A stretch of DNA of 64,000 nucleotides from Marinobacter lutaoensis (GTDB lineage Bacteria > Pseudomonadota > Gammaproteobacteria > Pseudomonadales > Oleiphilaceae), in contig NZ_MSCW01000006.1 in assembly GCF_001981305.1 (NCBI RefSeq), forward strand, positions 186,001-250,000, given 5' to 3'. This document shows, piece by piece, positions 24,553-34,091 of the stretch. The position numbers and the translations under genes were made by a program. Below the pieces are notes generated by a model that was given only the letters and a program-made list of their open reading frames with translations, was not told where the DNA came from and did not search any database. Each line of letters opens with the position of its first letter. Within the stretch, counting starts at the first letter, position 1.

Positions 24553-27500
24553 TCAGTTCTCGACCACTGATGTGTCGACGACTGAGGTGGCGGTGCCGCT
24601 GTTGCCGATCATCAGCGCCGCTTCGGTCACCATTTCGGCGAACACGTCCGGGGTGTCGATGGACACCGGCGTGCCATGGGAGCCCGCGGTGTAGCGGGTG
24701 ATGGCAGGCAGGTTGCCGTCATCGCCGGTTTTGCTGGCGCCGAGGGTCGCCGCCAGCGGTTCGCTGCCGGCCAGTGGCGCGGCAAAGGCGTTGCCCAGGG
24801 TGTTGCCGGCTTCGGCGCTGTTCGGGATCACGGTATCGCCAATCACTTCGGACAGCAGAATGCGTGCCGGTGAGCCGCCGTTCAGGTGGTTATCCGAGAA
24901 GTTGATCGGGTCCACCGAGTCCAGGGCCGCCTGGAAGACGTTGAAGTAGGTTTCCAGGTTGGCATCGCCCTGTTCCAGCCCCGCAGCAACCGACAGACCT
25001 CCGAGGATTTCCGGCGCGAAGGTGGGCGAGTTTTCCAGCAGTCGCACGATACCGCCACCCGGGGTCAGCAGGTTGGCCGCGACGATGTCATCCGAGGTCT
25101 TGGGAGCGCCAGGGATACCCAGATTGATCTGGTTCTGGTTGACGGCGGCCACGAACGGGGAGCCGTTGATGGTACCGAGGGAATGGCCAATGAAGTAGAC
25201 GTTGCTGGTGTCCAGCGTCAGTCCGCTGCCGTTCAGGTCGAAGTTCCCGAGGCTGGCTCGCAGGTTCATCAAATCCACCGCACCCTGGCGCAGGTTGTCA
25301 CGGCCGGCCAGGAAGTTGGTCAGGTTGATGAACAAGCTGCCGGACTCGTCCTCTCCAGCGGCCACCGCCGGATCGAAGTCCATCGGCACCGGCTGGTTGG
25401 CTTCGTTGGCATAGAAGCCAAAGTGGCGTTCATGCCCAGTCGCGGCAAGGCCCGGAATCGTACTGCCCGCGTTGGCCACGGTATTCTCGATGGAAATAGC
25501 ACCGCCCAGCTGGACGGCCGCTCCGGGCACTTCGCTTTCGCAGCCGCCGGTCAGAACCGTGTCGATGGCCGCCTGAATGCTGGCGGGGTCGCCGAAATCC
25601 ACGGTGATGGCTGAGCAGGCCGCGTCGATCTGTTGCAGCGCGCCCAGCGACAGCTGACCGTTGATCACCGCGGCCCGGGTGGTTTCGTCGTTGGTCTGGC
25701 CTGCCGCTGTCAGCAGCTGCCCCGCAAGTGCGTCCTGGAATGCGGTGGAGAAGGGGGTGACCCCATGCAGCGGCTGGTCGATGGCGACCACTGCGACATG
25801 GGCCGCGTCGGCCAGGGCGCTGCCGAAGGTCAGGGCGGCGCTGCGGTCGGTGGTGATGCCGTGCTGGTAGATCACGGTACCGCCACTGACGTCACCGTCG
25901 GACGGGTACAGGACCAGGACCGGGACGTCGACGGTTTCGGTCAGTTCCGGGAACGGGAAAACATAGTTCACTACGTCACTGACGCTTGCGTCCGCCTGGG
26001 GAATGCTGAGGCCGAGCGGGCCAAAGGCACTGTTCAGCGCCGAGGCCAGGGTGTTGTCGGCGTTCCAGGAGTTGGTGACCAGCGGAGCCCCGTTGTTGCC
26101 ACTGGGGACGCCCAGGTAGTAGGGCAGCTCGATGGTGCCCTGGACGATGTTGACGGAACCGGCGGAGACCACTTGGGACGCCACGGCGGAGGTCAGGGCG
26201 ACATCGTTGGTGGCGGCAAGGTCAAGGTTAACGGCCCAGGGTTTCGGGGTCGGCAACAGGTCGGCGAAGCCGCCGGATGACGACGGTGTATTGGCAAGCG
26301 CGAAGCCAACGCAGTCAATGGCCGGCTGCCCGGTCAGACCGTCACAGCCGGAGGGCGGTGCGGCGGCGAAAACCGGTGCGAGGGCGGCCCTGATCTCCGT
26401 GCTGGGGAAACTGGCAACCGCCGCATCGGCGGCGACCTTGGTGTCGCCATAGCCGAAGCTGGAATCACCGTCGAGCATGAAGTCTACGGGTGTGACGGCA
26501 TCGTCGCCGTTGCTGTCGAAGTCGGCTGCGGTCACTGAACCGTCGCCGTTGAGATCCCAGCTGGTGGGCGACAGCGTGGCTCCTGAGTAGAACTGGGCGG
26601 CACCGGTCACCTTTTTGGCGGCGGAGGCGCGCAGGAACGTGGTCAGCTGGTCGGAGAACCAGGCGGCCGGCTCGGCGATGTATTGCAGGACCTTCTCGTC
26701 GTTGGAGGTGGTGAAGCTGTAGGTCAGGGCAATGTCATCCACGGTCAGCGCGTTCTCGGCCGGCCGGGCGCTGTTGGTCAGCTGGAAGTAGTTGCCGGCG
26801 ATCGTCTCCCACAGTTTGTTCATGAGCGTGCGTACCGCAGCCAGGCTGTCGCTGCCAAGCGGCAGCTCTTCATCGGTGAGGTTGGCGTAGCTGGGGGACT
26901 GGACGATGGGGTCGCCGTTGATGTCCAGGACTTCCTTGGTGACGGCAACAACGTACCGTTTCCGAGGGTCGAGGGGCTTCAGCGGATTGATGCGGATGGC
27001 GGACTGGCCATCCAGCTGCACCACTTCGGCCTCGTAGGCCGGCGACATGGCCAGGGCGGCCAGTTCGGCTCCGGCGCTGGTATCGCCTCCGGCCGCGGCG
27101 AGGGCGGTCGCGGCCAGCGGAATGGTGGGCGGCTCACCGGCACTGAGTGCCCGTACCGGGTCGCCACTGGCGTACTCCAGCTCGATCAGGAAAACGTTCT
27201 GGTTGGGGTTGGGAACCGGTACCCCCTGATTCATGATGAAGGCACGGGCATCGACGCTGTCCGGATCAATCTGACCATTGAAGCGCACCACCGGCGGTGC
27301 CACGGTGGAGGCGCCGCTCAGGCCATTCAGGGCGGTGGTAACGGGAGGGGTCGTATCCGTGACCCTGAAGGTTCCGTCTCCAGCCACGGAGTCGAAAATC
27401 AGATCGTTCGGGATTGGCAGCTCCCCGGTAACGGGGTTGAACTGCGGCCAGGTCTTGCCCTCGTAGTCGGGGTTGGAGATCGGGTAGTCGGGGTTGGCAT

Positions 27501-27585
27501 TGGCCCCGGTGTCACCGCTGTCAAGACAGCCTGTCAGTCCAAGGGAAGACGCCACGGCAAGACTTATTAGAGTTTTCCTGAACAT
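24553..27585 (-). CDS. Large lipoprotein lipase (VolA/Pla-1/Cef-like, bacterial virulence-factor lipase N-terminal family)
   Basis: A 1010-residue protein. A lipoprotein signal ends LGLTGC with Cys20 followed by LDSGDTG, an acidic tail like those of surface lipoproteins. The N-terminal part (WPQFNPVTGELPIPNDLIFD) matches the lipase N-terminal family. The nucleophile elbow is FIGHSLGTI, Ser near residue 800. Near residues 345-385, DLNGDGSVTAADFDSNGDDA looks like EF-hand or dockerin-type calcium loops. VolA in Vibrio is a surface lysophospholipase, so release of fatty acids from external lipid is the likely role. The start at 27585 begins the signal peptide. Confidence 0.88.
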   Translation of the reverse strand: MFRKTLISLAVASSLGLTGCLDSGDTGANANPDYPISNPDYEGKTWPQFNPVTGELPIPNDLIFDSVAGDGTFRVTDTTPPVTTALNGLSGASTVAPPVVRFNGQIDPDSVDARAFIMNQGVPVPNPNQNVFLIELEYASGDPVRALSAGEPPTIPLAATALAAAGGDTSAGAELAALAMSPAYEAEVVQLDGQSAIRINPLKPLDPRKRYVVAVTKEVLDINGDPIVQSPSYANLTDEELPLGSDSLAAVRTLMNKLWETIAGNYFQLTNSARPAENALTVDDIALTYSFTTSNDEKVLQYIAEPAAWFSDQLTTFLRASAAKKVTGAAQFYSGATLSPTSWDLNGDGSVTAADFDSNGDDAVTPVDFMLDGDSSFGYGDTKVAADAAVASFPSTEIRAALAPVFAAAPPSGCDGLTGQPAIDCVGFALANTPSSSGGFADLLPTPKPWAVNLDLAATNDVALTSAVASQVVSAGSVNIVQGTIELPYYLGVPSGNNGAPLVTNSWNADNTLASALNSAFGPLGLSIPQADASVSDVVNYVFPFPELTETVDVPVLVLYPSDGDVSGGTVIYQHGITTDRSAALTFGSALADAAHVAVVAIDQPLHGVTPFSTAFQDALAGQLLTAAGQTNDETTRAAVINGQLSLGALQQIDAACSAITVDFGDPASIQAAIDTVLTGGCESEVPGAAVQLGGAISIENTVANAGSTIPGLAATGHERHFGFYANEANQPVPMDFDPAVAAGEDESGSLFINLTNFLAGRDNLRQGAVDLMNLRASLGNFDLNGSGLTLDTSNVYFIGHSLGTINGSPFVAAVNQNQINLGIPGAPKTSDDIVAANLLTPGGGIVRLLENSPTFAPEILGGLSVAAGLEQGDANLETYFNVFQAALDSVDPINFSDNHLNGGSPARILLSEVIGDTVIPNSAEAGNTLGNAFAAPLAGSEPLAATLGASKTGDDGNLPAITRYTAGSHGTPVSIDTPDVFAEMVTEAALMIGNSGTATSVVDTSVVEN

Positions 27586-27964
27586 GGGTGGAACCTTTTC
27601 CTGTTGTTGTGTCGTTATGTTCTTCTGAAATTCTGGCCAGCGCTTTGAGCCAATTTCGTAGTTTTGACTATAGCGGCAGTCCGGCAAGTGTTGATCAGCC
27701 GAAAGTGTGATTCTGGCGTTTCCAACCGCCTGGCACGGGGGTGTCGGCCTCTGTGAAAAATAGATGGCTGTCCTGGCTTTGTCGAGCCGACAATGGGCCG
27801 GAGCCGAGGTTTCCGATAGTTTTTCCCGAGCGGCCTGATAGCCCCTTCGCCTTCCGTCTCATCACTCGCGGTTGCGATTTTCTGGTAAACTCTCGCCACT
27901 TTTTGTTCACATTCGTTGAACCCGTTTTGACGTGACGATAACGACACAAGCTGATGAGGCGCCT

Positions 27965-29479
27965 ATGACCACCGTAATCCGCCAGGATGACCTGATTGAA
28001 AGCATCGCGGACGCGCTGCAGTTCATTTCCTACTACCACCCCAAGGACTTTATCCAGGCTGTGTACGAGGCCTACCAAAAGGAAGAGTCCCAGGCGGCGA
28101 AGGATGCCATGGCCCAGATCCTGATCAACTCGCGTATGTGTGCCCAGGGGCACCGCCCGATCTGTCAGGACACCGGCATTGTGACGGTATTCGTAAACAT
28201 CGGCATGGACGTGAAGTTCGAGTGTGACATGCCGCTGGACGACGTCATCAACGAAGGGGTTCGCCGGGCCTACACCCATCCGGACAATGTGCTGCGGGCC
28301 TCCGTCCTGGCTGATCCAGACGGCAAGCGCCAGAACACCAAGGACAACACCCCCGCGATCATCCACTACAAGATGGTGCCCGGTGATAAGGTGGAAGTGC
28401 ACGTGGCTGCCAAGGGGGGGGGTTCCGAGGCGAAATCCAAGTTTGCCATGCTCAACCCCTCCGACTCGGTGGTGGACTGGGTGCTGAAGATGGTGCCGCA
28501 GATGGGGGCTGGCTGGTGTCCGCCCGGGATGCTCGGCATCGGTATCGGCGGTACCGCCGAGAAGGCGATGGAGCTGGCCAAGGAAGCCTTGCTGGAGCCG
28601 ATCGACATCCACGAACTGAAGGCGCGCGGGCCTTCCAACCGGGCTGAGGAACTGCGTCTGGAACTGTATGAAAAGGTCAACGAACTGGGCATCGGCGCCC
28701 AGGGCCTGGGGGGGCTGACCACGGTGCTGGACGTGAAGGTCAAGGACTATCCGACCCACGCCGCCAACAAGCCGGTGGCGATCATCCCCAACTGTGCCGC
28801 CACCCGGCATGCCCACTTCGTGCTGGACGGCTCCGGCCCGGCACTGCAGACGCCGCCGAGCCTGGATGACTGGCCCGAAATCACCTGGGAGGTGGGCGAG
28901 AATGTGCGCCGGGTCAATCTGGATACCGTCACGCCGGAAGACGTGAAGGACTGGAAACCCGGAGAAACCATCCTGCTGTCCGGCAAGATGCTGACCGGAC
29001 GCGACGCCGCCCACAAGAAAATGGTGGACATGATCGCCAATGGCGAGCCGCTGCCGGTGGACCTGAAAGGGCGCTTCATCTACTACGTGGGCCCGGTCGA
29101 TCCGGTGCGCGACGAGGTGGTGGGTCCGGCTGGCCCCACCACCGCCACCCGGATGGACAAGTTTACCCGGACCATGTTGGAGAAGACCGGCTTGACCGGC
29201 ATGATCGGCAAGGCCGAACGGGGCCAGGTGGCGATCGACGCCATCAAGGAATTCGGCGCGGTATACCTGATGGCTGTGGGTGGAGCCGCCTATCTGGTGT
29301 CCAAGGCCATCAAGGAAGCCAAGGTCGTGGCCTTCCCGGAACTGGGGATGGAAGCCATCTACGAGTTCGAGGTGGAAGACATGCCGGTGACCGTGGCCGT
29401 GGATTCCCGCGGCAGTTCCGTGCACCAGACCGGTCCGGTGGAGTGGCACGAGAAAATCATTGCCGCCAAGGCGGTCTGA
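27965..29479 (+). CDS. fumA: Class I fumarate hydratase (4Fe-4S type)
   Basis: A 504-residue oxygen-sensitive fumarase interconverting fumarate and malate in the TCA cycle. The three cluster cysteines are visible in PICQDTGIV, GWCPPGMLG and IIPNCAATRHAHF. The C-terminal fumarase beta domain holds GRDAAHKKMVDMIANGE and YYVGPVDPVRDEVVGPAGPT. The start at 27965 follows GATGAGGCGCCT; an in-frame ATG-less extension to 27932 is unlikely. Length is in the range of FumA/FumB. No downstream partner; a terminator follows. Confidence 0.95.
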   Translation: MTTVIRQDDLIESIADALQFISYYHPKDFIQAVYEAYQKEESQAAKDAMAQILINSRMCAQGHRPICQDTGIVTVFVNIGMDVKFECDMPLDDVINEGVRRAYTHPDNVLRASVLADPDGKRQNTKDNTPAIIHYKMVPGDKVEVHVAAKGGGSEAKSKFAMLNPSDSVVDWVLKMVPQMGAGWCPPGMLGIGIGGTAEKAMELAKEALLEPIDIHELKARGPSNRAEELRLELYEKVNELGIGAQGLGGLTTVLDVKVKDYPTHAANKPVAIIPNCAATRHAHFVLDGSGPALQTPPSLDDWPEITWEVGENVRRVNLDTVTPEDVKDWKPGETILLSGKMLTGRDAAHKKMVDMIANGEPLPVDLKGRFIYYVGPVDPVRDEVVGPAGPTTATRMDKFTRTMLEKTGLTGMIGKAERGQVAIDAIKEFGAVYLMAVGGAAYLVSKAIKEAKVVAFPELGMEAIYEFEVEDMPVTVAVDSRGSSVHQTGPVEWHEKIIAAKAV

Positions 29480-29510
29480 CCGGCGCCCTTGCGGTGTTCT
29501 CCGGCGCAGG

Positions 29511-29538
29511 GCGGAGCCTTCGGGCTCCGCTTTTGTTT
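29511..29538. terminator. Terminator between fumarase and selO
   Basis: GCGGAGCC and GGCTCCGC with a TTCG tetraloop, followed by TTTTGTTT. It terminates the fumarase transcript and sits beside the convergent selO stop. Confidence 0.88.
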
Positions 29539-29545
29539 GCCTGGA

Positions 29546-31000
29546 TCAGGACGAACAGCTGATGTTCAGGTGCTTGCCCCAATCCGGGGGGGGCGCCGCG
29601 TAGGCCTCGAATTCCGGTTGTTCGTCGAACGGCCGGCTCAGGACGCGAAGCAGTGTCTTCATCGGCCCGAAATCGCCGCTCTGGGCTTCGACGATGACCT
29701 GCTGGGCCAGATAGTTGCGCAGGATGTATTTCGGATTGACCCGGCGCATGGCGTGCTCCCGCTCGTCGTGGGCGCGGGTTTCCCGGGTCAGGCGTTCCTG
29801 ATATCGGTTGAGCCACTCGTCGAAGGCACTCCGGTCCACGAACAGGTCCCGGACCGGAGCCACGCCACGGCTGTGCAGGTGGGACAGGCCCCGGAAGAAC
29901 AGGGTGTAGTCCACACGCTGCTCATGCAGCAGGCTGAAGGTGTCCATGATCAGCCCCAGGTCGCTGTCGTCGGCGTCCGCCAGGCCCAGTTTGTGCCTCA
30001 TATTCTCTAGGAAACGGCGGTTGTACGCCTGTTCGTAGTCCCGCAGGCCCTGGCGGACGCTGTCCTCGTCCATGATCGGCAGGAGCGCATTGGCCAGATA
30101 CTGACAGTTGACGAAGCCGATGTGGGGCTGGCGGTTGTAGGCGTAGCGGCCACCCTGGTCGGAATGGTTGCAGATGTAGCCGGCGTCGAAATCGTCCAGG
30201 AAGGCGTAGGGGCCGTAGTCGAAGGTGTCGCCGATGATGGACATGTTGTCGCTGTTCATCACCCCGTGGCAGAAACCGACGGCCTGCCAGTCGGCGATCA
30301 GGCGGCCGGTCCGGCTCACCACCTCACGGAACCATTCCCGGTGTCGCTCGTGCTCGGGCAGCGGGATCAGGTGCGGGAAGTGCAGGGCAATGACGTGTTC
30401 CAGCAACGTCCGGACGGCCTCGGGCCCCTCGTGATGTGCGGCGAATTCGAAATGCCCGAAGCGGATGTGGCTCTGGGCCACCCGCATCAGGGTGGCTGCG
30501 GTTTCGATGGACTCCCGGCGCACCGGGTCCCGGGCACTGACCAGGAACAGCGCTCGGGTGGTGGCGATGCCCAGGTGGTGCATGGCTTCGCTGCACAGAT
30601 ACTCGCGGATGCTGGAGCGCAGTACCGCCCGGCCGTCGCCGAAGCGGGAATAAGGGGTGGGGCCGGCGCCTTTGAGGTGCCAGTCCCAGCGGCGCCCGTC
30701 CGGTCCGACCGTCTCCCACAGCAACAGGCCGCGGCCATCGCCCAACTCCGGGTTGTAGACGCCGAACTGGTGCCCGGTGTACTTCATGGCCACCGGGTCC
30801 ATGCCCTCAAGCAGTTCGGTGCCGGCGCCGATGCCGGTCCAGTCATCGGCGGAGCGGGTGTGCACGCCCATCTCCGCCGCCAGCTCGTGGTTGAACACCG
30901 CCATGCGGGCTCCGGTCAGCGGGGTTGGCTGGACCCGGGTGTAAAAACTGTCCGGCAGCTCCAGATAGCGGTGTTCGATGCGAACCTCGGCAGTGCTCAT
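29546..31000 (-). CDS. selO: Protein adenylyltransferase SelO (YdiU)
   Basis: A 484-residue pseudokinase-fold enzyme that transfers AMP to Ser/Thr/Tyr residues of target proteins. Signatures are MKYTGHQFGVYNPELGDGRG, GPTPYSRFGDGRAVLRSSIR and CHGVMNSDNMSIIGDTFDYG (the Asp/Asn metal site). The protein ends ISCSS, the family C-terminal motif where eukaryotic forms have selenocysteine. It is divergent from the glucosylglycerate operon; the 49-base gap holds a TATACT at 31008-31013 that could serve the plus strand. Confidence 0.96.
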   Translation of the reverse strand: MSTAEVRIEHRYLELPDSFYTRVQPTPLTGARMAVFNHELAAEMGVHTRSADDWTGIGAGTELLEGMDPVAMKYTGHQFGVYNPELGDGRGLLLWETVGPDGRRWDWHLKGAGPTPYSRFGDGRAVLRSSIREYLCSEAMHHLGIATTRALFLVSARDPVRRESIETAATLMRVAQSHIRFGHFEFAAHHEGPEAVRTLLEHVIALHFPHLIPLPEHERHREWFREVVSRTGRLIADWQAVGFCHGVMNSDNMSIIGDTFDYGPYAFLDDFDAGYICNHSDQGGRYAYNRQPHIGFVNCQYLANALLPIMDEDSVRQGLRDYEQAYNRRFLENMRHKLGLADADDSDLGLIMDTFSLLHEQRVDYTLFFRGLSHLHSRGVAPVRDLFVDRSAFDEWLNRYQERLTRETRAHDEREHAMRRVNPKYILRNYLAQQVIVEAQSGDFGPMKTLLRVLSRPFDEQPEFEAYAAPPPDWGKHLNISCSS

Positions 31001-31049
31001 ATCGGCCTATACTCCCAATTGGTACAGATTCTGCTGCACCCATTTCATC

Positions 31050-32027
31050 ATGCGACGCTTCATGGGAACTTTGCCAGTGTCCGACACCGCCTTGCAAACG
31101 CTTGTCGAAACTCTGATCCAGCAGGAAGGGTTGCCGCCGGGCTATCACCGCACGGTGGCGACGACCATCCTGCCCCTGGCCCGATACATCCAGGCCCTGC
31201 ACGAACGTCTCGGGCGCCCGGTGGTGGTGGGGATCCACGGTGCCCAGGGAACCGGAAAATCGACCCTGACGCTGTTCCTGAAGCAGCTGTTGGACCATCA
31301 CTTTCATCTAAGGGCCGCCGCATTCTCACTGGATGACCTGTACCTGACCCGGGCCGAGCGGCAAACCCTGGCCGACACCGTCCATCCCCTGTTGCTGACC
31401 CGTGGGGTACCGGGCACTCACGATGTGGCCCTGGGGCTGCGCCTGATGGACGCGCTGGTCAGCGCCAAGCCCGGGCAGACCACGTCGATTCCGTCGTTTG
31501 ACAAGGCCCGGGACGACCGGGCTCCCGATGACCAGTGGCCGGTCTTCGAGGGGCCGGCACAGGTGATTCTGTTCGAGGGCTGGTGTGTCGCCGCCCGACC
31601 GGAGCCGGACGCGGACTTGGCCCGGCCGGTGAATGCGCTGGAGGCGGAAGAGGACGCCGACGGCGCTTGGCGCCGCTATGTCAATGACTGCCTCAAGGGC
31701 CCGTACCGGGAACTGTTCGAGCGGCTGGACACCCTGGTGATGCTGAAGGCCCCTTCGCTGGCCTGTGTCCGGGAGTGGCGCACCCTTCAGGAGCACAAGT
31801 TGGCGGAGAAGGTTGGCTCTGCACCAGAATCGGGCAACGATGCCGCCGGCGCGCCGCCGTCACGCATCATGTCGGATCAGGCGGTGGCGCGTTTCATCAT
31901 GCACTACCAGCGGACCACCGAACACTGCCTCCGGGACCTGCCGGACCGGGCCGATGTCCTGATCGAGGTGGCGCCGGATCACAGCCTGTCCGAACCCCGC
32001 TTCCGCCCGCCTCCGGCCACCGAATAA
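31050..32027 (+). CDS. YggC-like kinase, predicted D-glycerate kinase
   Basis: A protein of about 325 residues from the P-loop kinase group related to plant D-glycerate 3-kinase and YggC. The Walker A is GAQGTGKST at residues 64-72, preceded by VVVGIHG, and SLDDLYLTRAERQTLADTVH is the substrate-side motif. There is no strong ribosome site; ATG at 31062 is an alternative start. It leads an operon with mannosyl/glucosyl-3-phosphoglycerate phosphatase, GpgS and a GH13 phosphorylase, where phosphorolysis would release D-glycerate. Recycling it to 3-phosphoglycerate, the GpgS substrate, is a strong contextual inference. Confidence 0.85.
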   Translation: MRRFMGTLPVSDTALQTLVETLIQQEGLPPGYHRTVATTILPLARYIQALHERLGRPVVVGIHGAQGTGKSTLTLFLKQLLDHHFHLRAAAFSLDDLYLTRAERQTLADTVHPLLLTRGVPGTHDVALGLRLMDALVSAKPGQTTSIPSFDKARDDRAPDDQWPVFEGPAQVILFEGWCVAARPEPDADLARPVNALEAEEDADGAWRRYVNDCLKGPYRELFERLDTLVMLKAPSLACVREWRTLQEHKLAEKVGSAPESGNDAAGAPPSRIMSDQAVARFIMHYQRTTEHCLRDLPDRADVLIEVAPDHSLSEPRFRPPPATE

Positions 32028-32049
32028 CCTCGCAACGCAAGAAGGCACC

Positions 32050-32853
32050 ATGTCCAGACCCAAGCTGATTCTTTTCACCGACCTCGATGGCACCCTGCTC
32101 GATCATCATACCTACACCTGGGAACCCGCCCGACCAGCGCTGGCCCGCATCCGGCAGGCGGGCATCCCCCTGATCCTCAACTCCAGCAAGACTGCAGCAG
32201 AGATTCAGGTACTGCGGAACGAGCTGGACAACCGGGATCCGTACATCGTCGAGAATGGGGCAGCGGTGGTGATTCCCGCCAACACTTTTGCGGACAGCCG
32301 CGAGCAGGTGATTAATTTTGGGGCATCCCGGACCGTGGTGCTGTCGGTGCTGAACCGGCTGCGCGCCGCTGGTGCACGCTTTCGGGGCTTCGAGGACATG
32401 ACTGCGGAGGAGCTGGCGGACGAGACCGGGCTGGACATCGCCGCCGCCTCCAGGGCGAAACAGCGGTACGGCACCGAGCCGCTGCTGTGGCTGGGCAGCG
32501 ACGACGAGCTGGAGCAGTTTCAGGCGCGGCTGGCAGGGGAGAAGCTGCGGCTGGTCAAGGGCGGGCGCTTCTGGCACGCCATGGGCGTGTTCGACAAGGC
32601 CGATGGGGCCCGGTTTTTGCTGAGGAAATATCAGGAGCGCTACACGGGCGAGGAACTGGTCGCGATTGCCCTGGGCGACAGTCCCAATGACCAGCGGTTG
32701 TTGGAGTCGGCCGATATCGCGGTGGTGATCCGTGGCGTCAACAGCGACGAAGTGCAGCTGCCTTCGTCCAGCCACCCGGTGCGCTCCCTCCGACCCGGTC
32801 CCGAGGGCTGGAACGACTGTGTGCTCAACCTGCTGTTTGAGTACGGGTACTGA
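32050..32853 (+). CDS. HAD phosphatase, mannosyl/glucosyl-3-phosphoglycerate phosphatase
   Basis: A 267-residue HAD-superfamily phosphatase of the MpgP type. Motif I is TDLDGTLLD (nucleophile Asp11, Asp13), motif II is LILNSSKTAAE, and motif IV is ALGDSPNDQRLLE. The cap sequence IVENGAAVVIP is typical of the Cof/MpgP group. It should remove phosphate from glucosyl-3-phosphoglycerate to give glucosylglycerate. It lies 22 bases after the kinase and 14 bases before GpgS. The choice of glucosyl over mannosyl rests on the neighbouring GT81 and phosphorylase. Confidence 0.9.
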   Translation: MSRPKLILFTDLDGTLLDHHTYTWEPARPALARIRQAGIPLILNSSKTAAEIQVLRNELDNRDPYIVENGAAVVIPANTFADSREQVINFGASRTVVLSVLNRLRAAGARFRGFEDMTAEELADETGLDIAAASRAKQRYGTEPLLWLGSDDELEQFQARLAGEKLRLVKGGRFWHAMGVFDKADGARFLLRKYQERYTGEELVAIALGDSPNDQRLLESADIAVVIRGVNSDEVQLPSSSHPVRSLRPGPEGWNDCVLNLLFEYGY

Positions 32854-32867
32854 AGAGGAGAGCCGCC

Positions 32868-34091
32868 ATGGGCGACTTTTACCAGAATGGCATCATCACC
32901 ACCCTGCACAACCTGGTCCGCCGTCCGGTGGAGGACATCGAGGCCGAGCTGATGCAGTTTCGCAAGGCCCGCCCCATGTCCCTGGTGCTGCCATCCCTGT
33001 TTTCGGAGCTGGAAGGCCCCGCACTGAAGAACATCGTGTCCGAGCTGGCCAAGGTGCCCTATCTGGACCAGGTGGTGATTGGCCTGGACCGGGCCAATGA
33101 GGCGCAGTACCGCCACGCCATGGCTTATTTCGCCGAGCTGCCACAGGATTTCAAGGTGCTCTGGAACGACGGCCCACGTTTGCGGGCCCTGGACCTCAAG
33201 CTGCGTGAACAGGGGCTGGCGCCCACGGAGATGGGCAAGGGGCGCAACGTCTGGTATTGCTTCGGCTATGTACTGGCGTCCGGGATCAGCAAGTCGGTGG
33301 CGCTGCACGATTGTGACATCCTGACCTATTCCCGGGATCTTCTGGCCCGGCTGATTTACCCGGTGGCCAACCCCGGGTTCAACTATATGTTCTGCAAGGG
33401 CTACTACGCCCGGGTGGCCGACGCCAAGATGAATGGCCGGGTCAGCCGGCTGCTGGTCACCCCACTGATCCGGGCCTTGAAGAAGGTGTGCGGGCCGAAC
33501 GATTTCCTCGACTACCTCGACAGCTATCGCTACCCCCTGGCCGGCGAGTTTTCATTCCGGACCGATGTGATCAATGACCTGCGCATTCCCAGCGATTGGG
33601 GGCTGGAGATCGGTGTGCTGTCGGAAATGAAACGTAACTACGCCACCAACCGCTTGTGCCAGGTGGACATTGCCGACACCTACGACCACAAGCACCAGGA
33701 GCTGTCGCCGGAGGACTCCAGCCGTGGTCTGTCCAAGATGAGCATGGACATCGCCAAGGCGCTGTTCCGGAAACTGGCCACCAACGGCGAAATTTTTTCC
33801 AACGAGAAGTTTCGGACCATCAAGGCGACCTATTTCCGAATCGCGCTGGATTTTGTGGAAACCTATCAGAACGATGCGGTGATGAACGGCCTGACCTTCG
33901 ACCGGCACAAGGAGGAGAAAGCCGTCGAACTGTTTGCCCAGAATGTGATGCGGGCCGGCGCCTACTTTCTCGACAACCCCATGGACACCCCGTTCATTCC
34001 CAGTTGGAACCGTGTCACCAGCGCCATCCCGGACATCAAGGAACAACTGATGGAGGCGGTGGAGCTGGATAACGAGGAGTATCGCCCGTGA
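32868..34091 (+). CDS. gpgS: Glucosyl-3-phosphoglycerate synthase-like glycosyltransferase (GT81)
   Basis: A 407-residue GT-A fold enzyme. The start of the nucleotide-sugar fold is [20 protein letters not shown], the metal site region is [14 protein letters not shown], and [20 protein letters not shown] followed by LEIGVLSEM is the signature shared with GpgS/MpgS. It should transfer glucose from an NDP-glucose to 3-phosphoglycerate. Sits second to last in the glucosylglycerate operon and overlaps the phosphorylase start by 4 bases. Confidence 0.9.
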   Translation: MGDFYQNGIITTLHNLVRRPVEDIEAELMQFRKARPMSLVLPSLFSELEGPALKNIVSELAKVPYLDQVVIGLDRANEAQYRHAMAYFAELPQDFKVLWNDGPRLRALDLKLREQGLAPTEMGKGRNVWYCFGYVLASGISKSVALHDCDILTYSRDLLARLIYPVANPGFNYMFCKGYYARVADAKMNGRVSRLLVTPLIRALKKVCGPNDFLDYLDSYRYPLAGEFSFRTDVINDLRIPSDWGLEIGVLSEMKRNYATNRLCQVDIADTYDHKHQELSPEDSSRGLSKMSMDIAKALFRKLATNGEIFSNEKFRTIKATYFRIALDFVETYQNDAVMNGLTFDRHKEEKAVELFAQNVMRAGAYFLDNPMDTPFIPSWNRVTSAIPDIKEQLMEAVELDNEEYRP

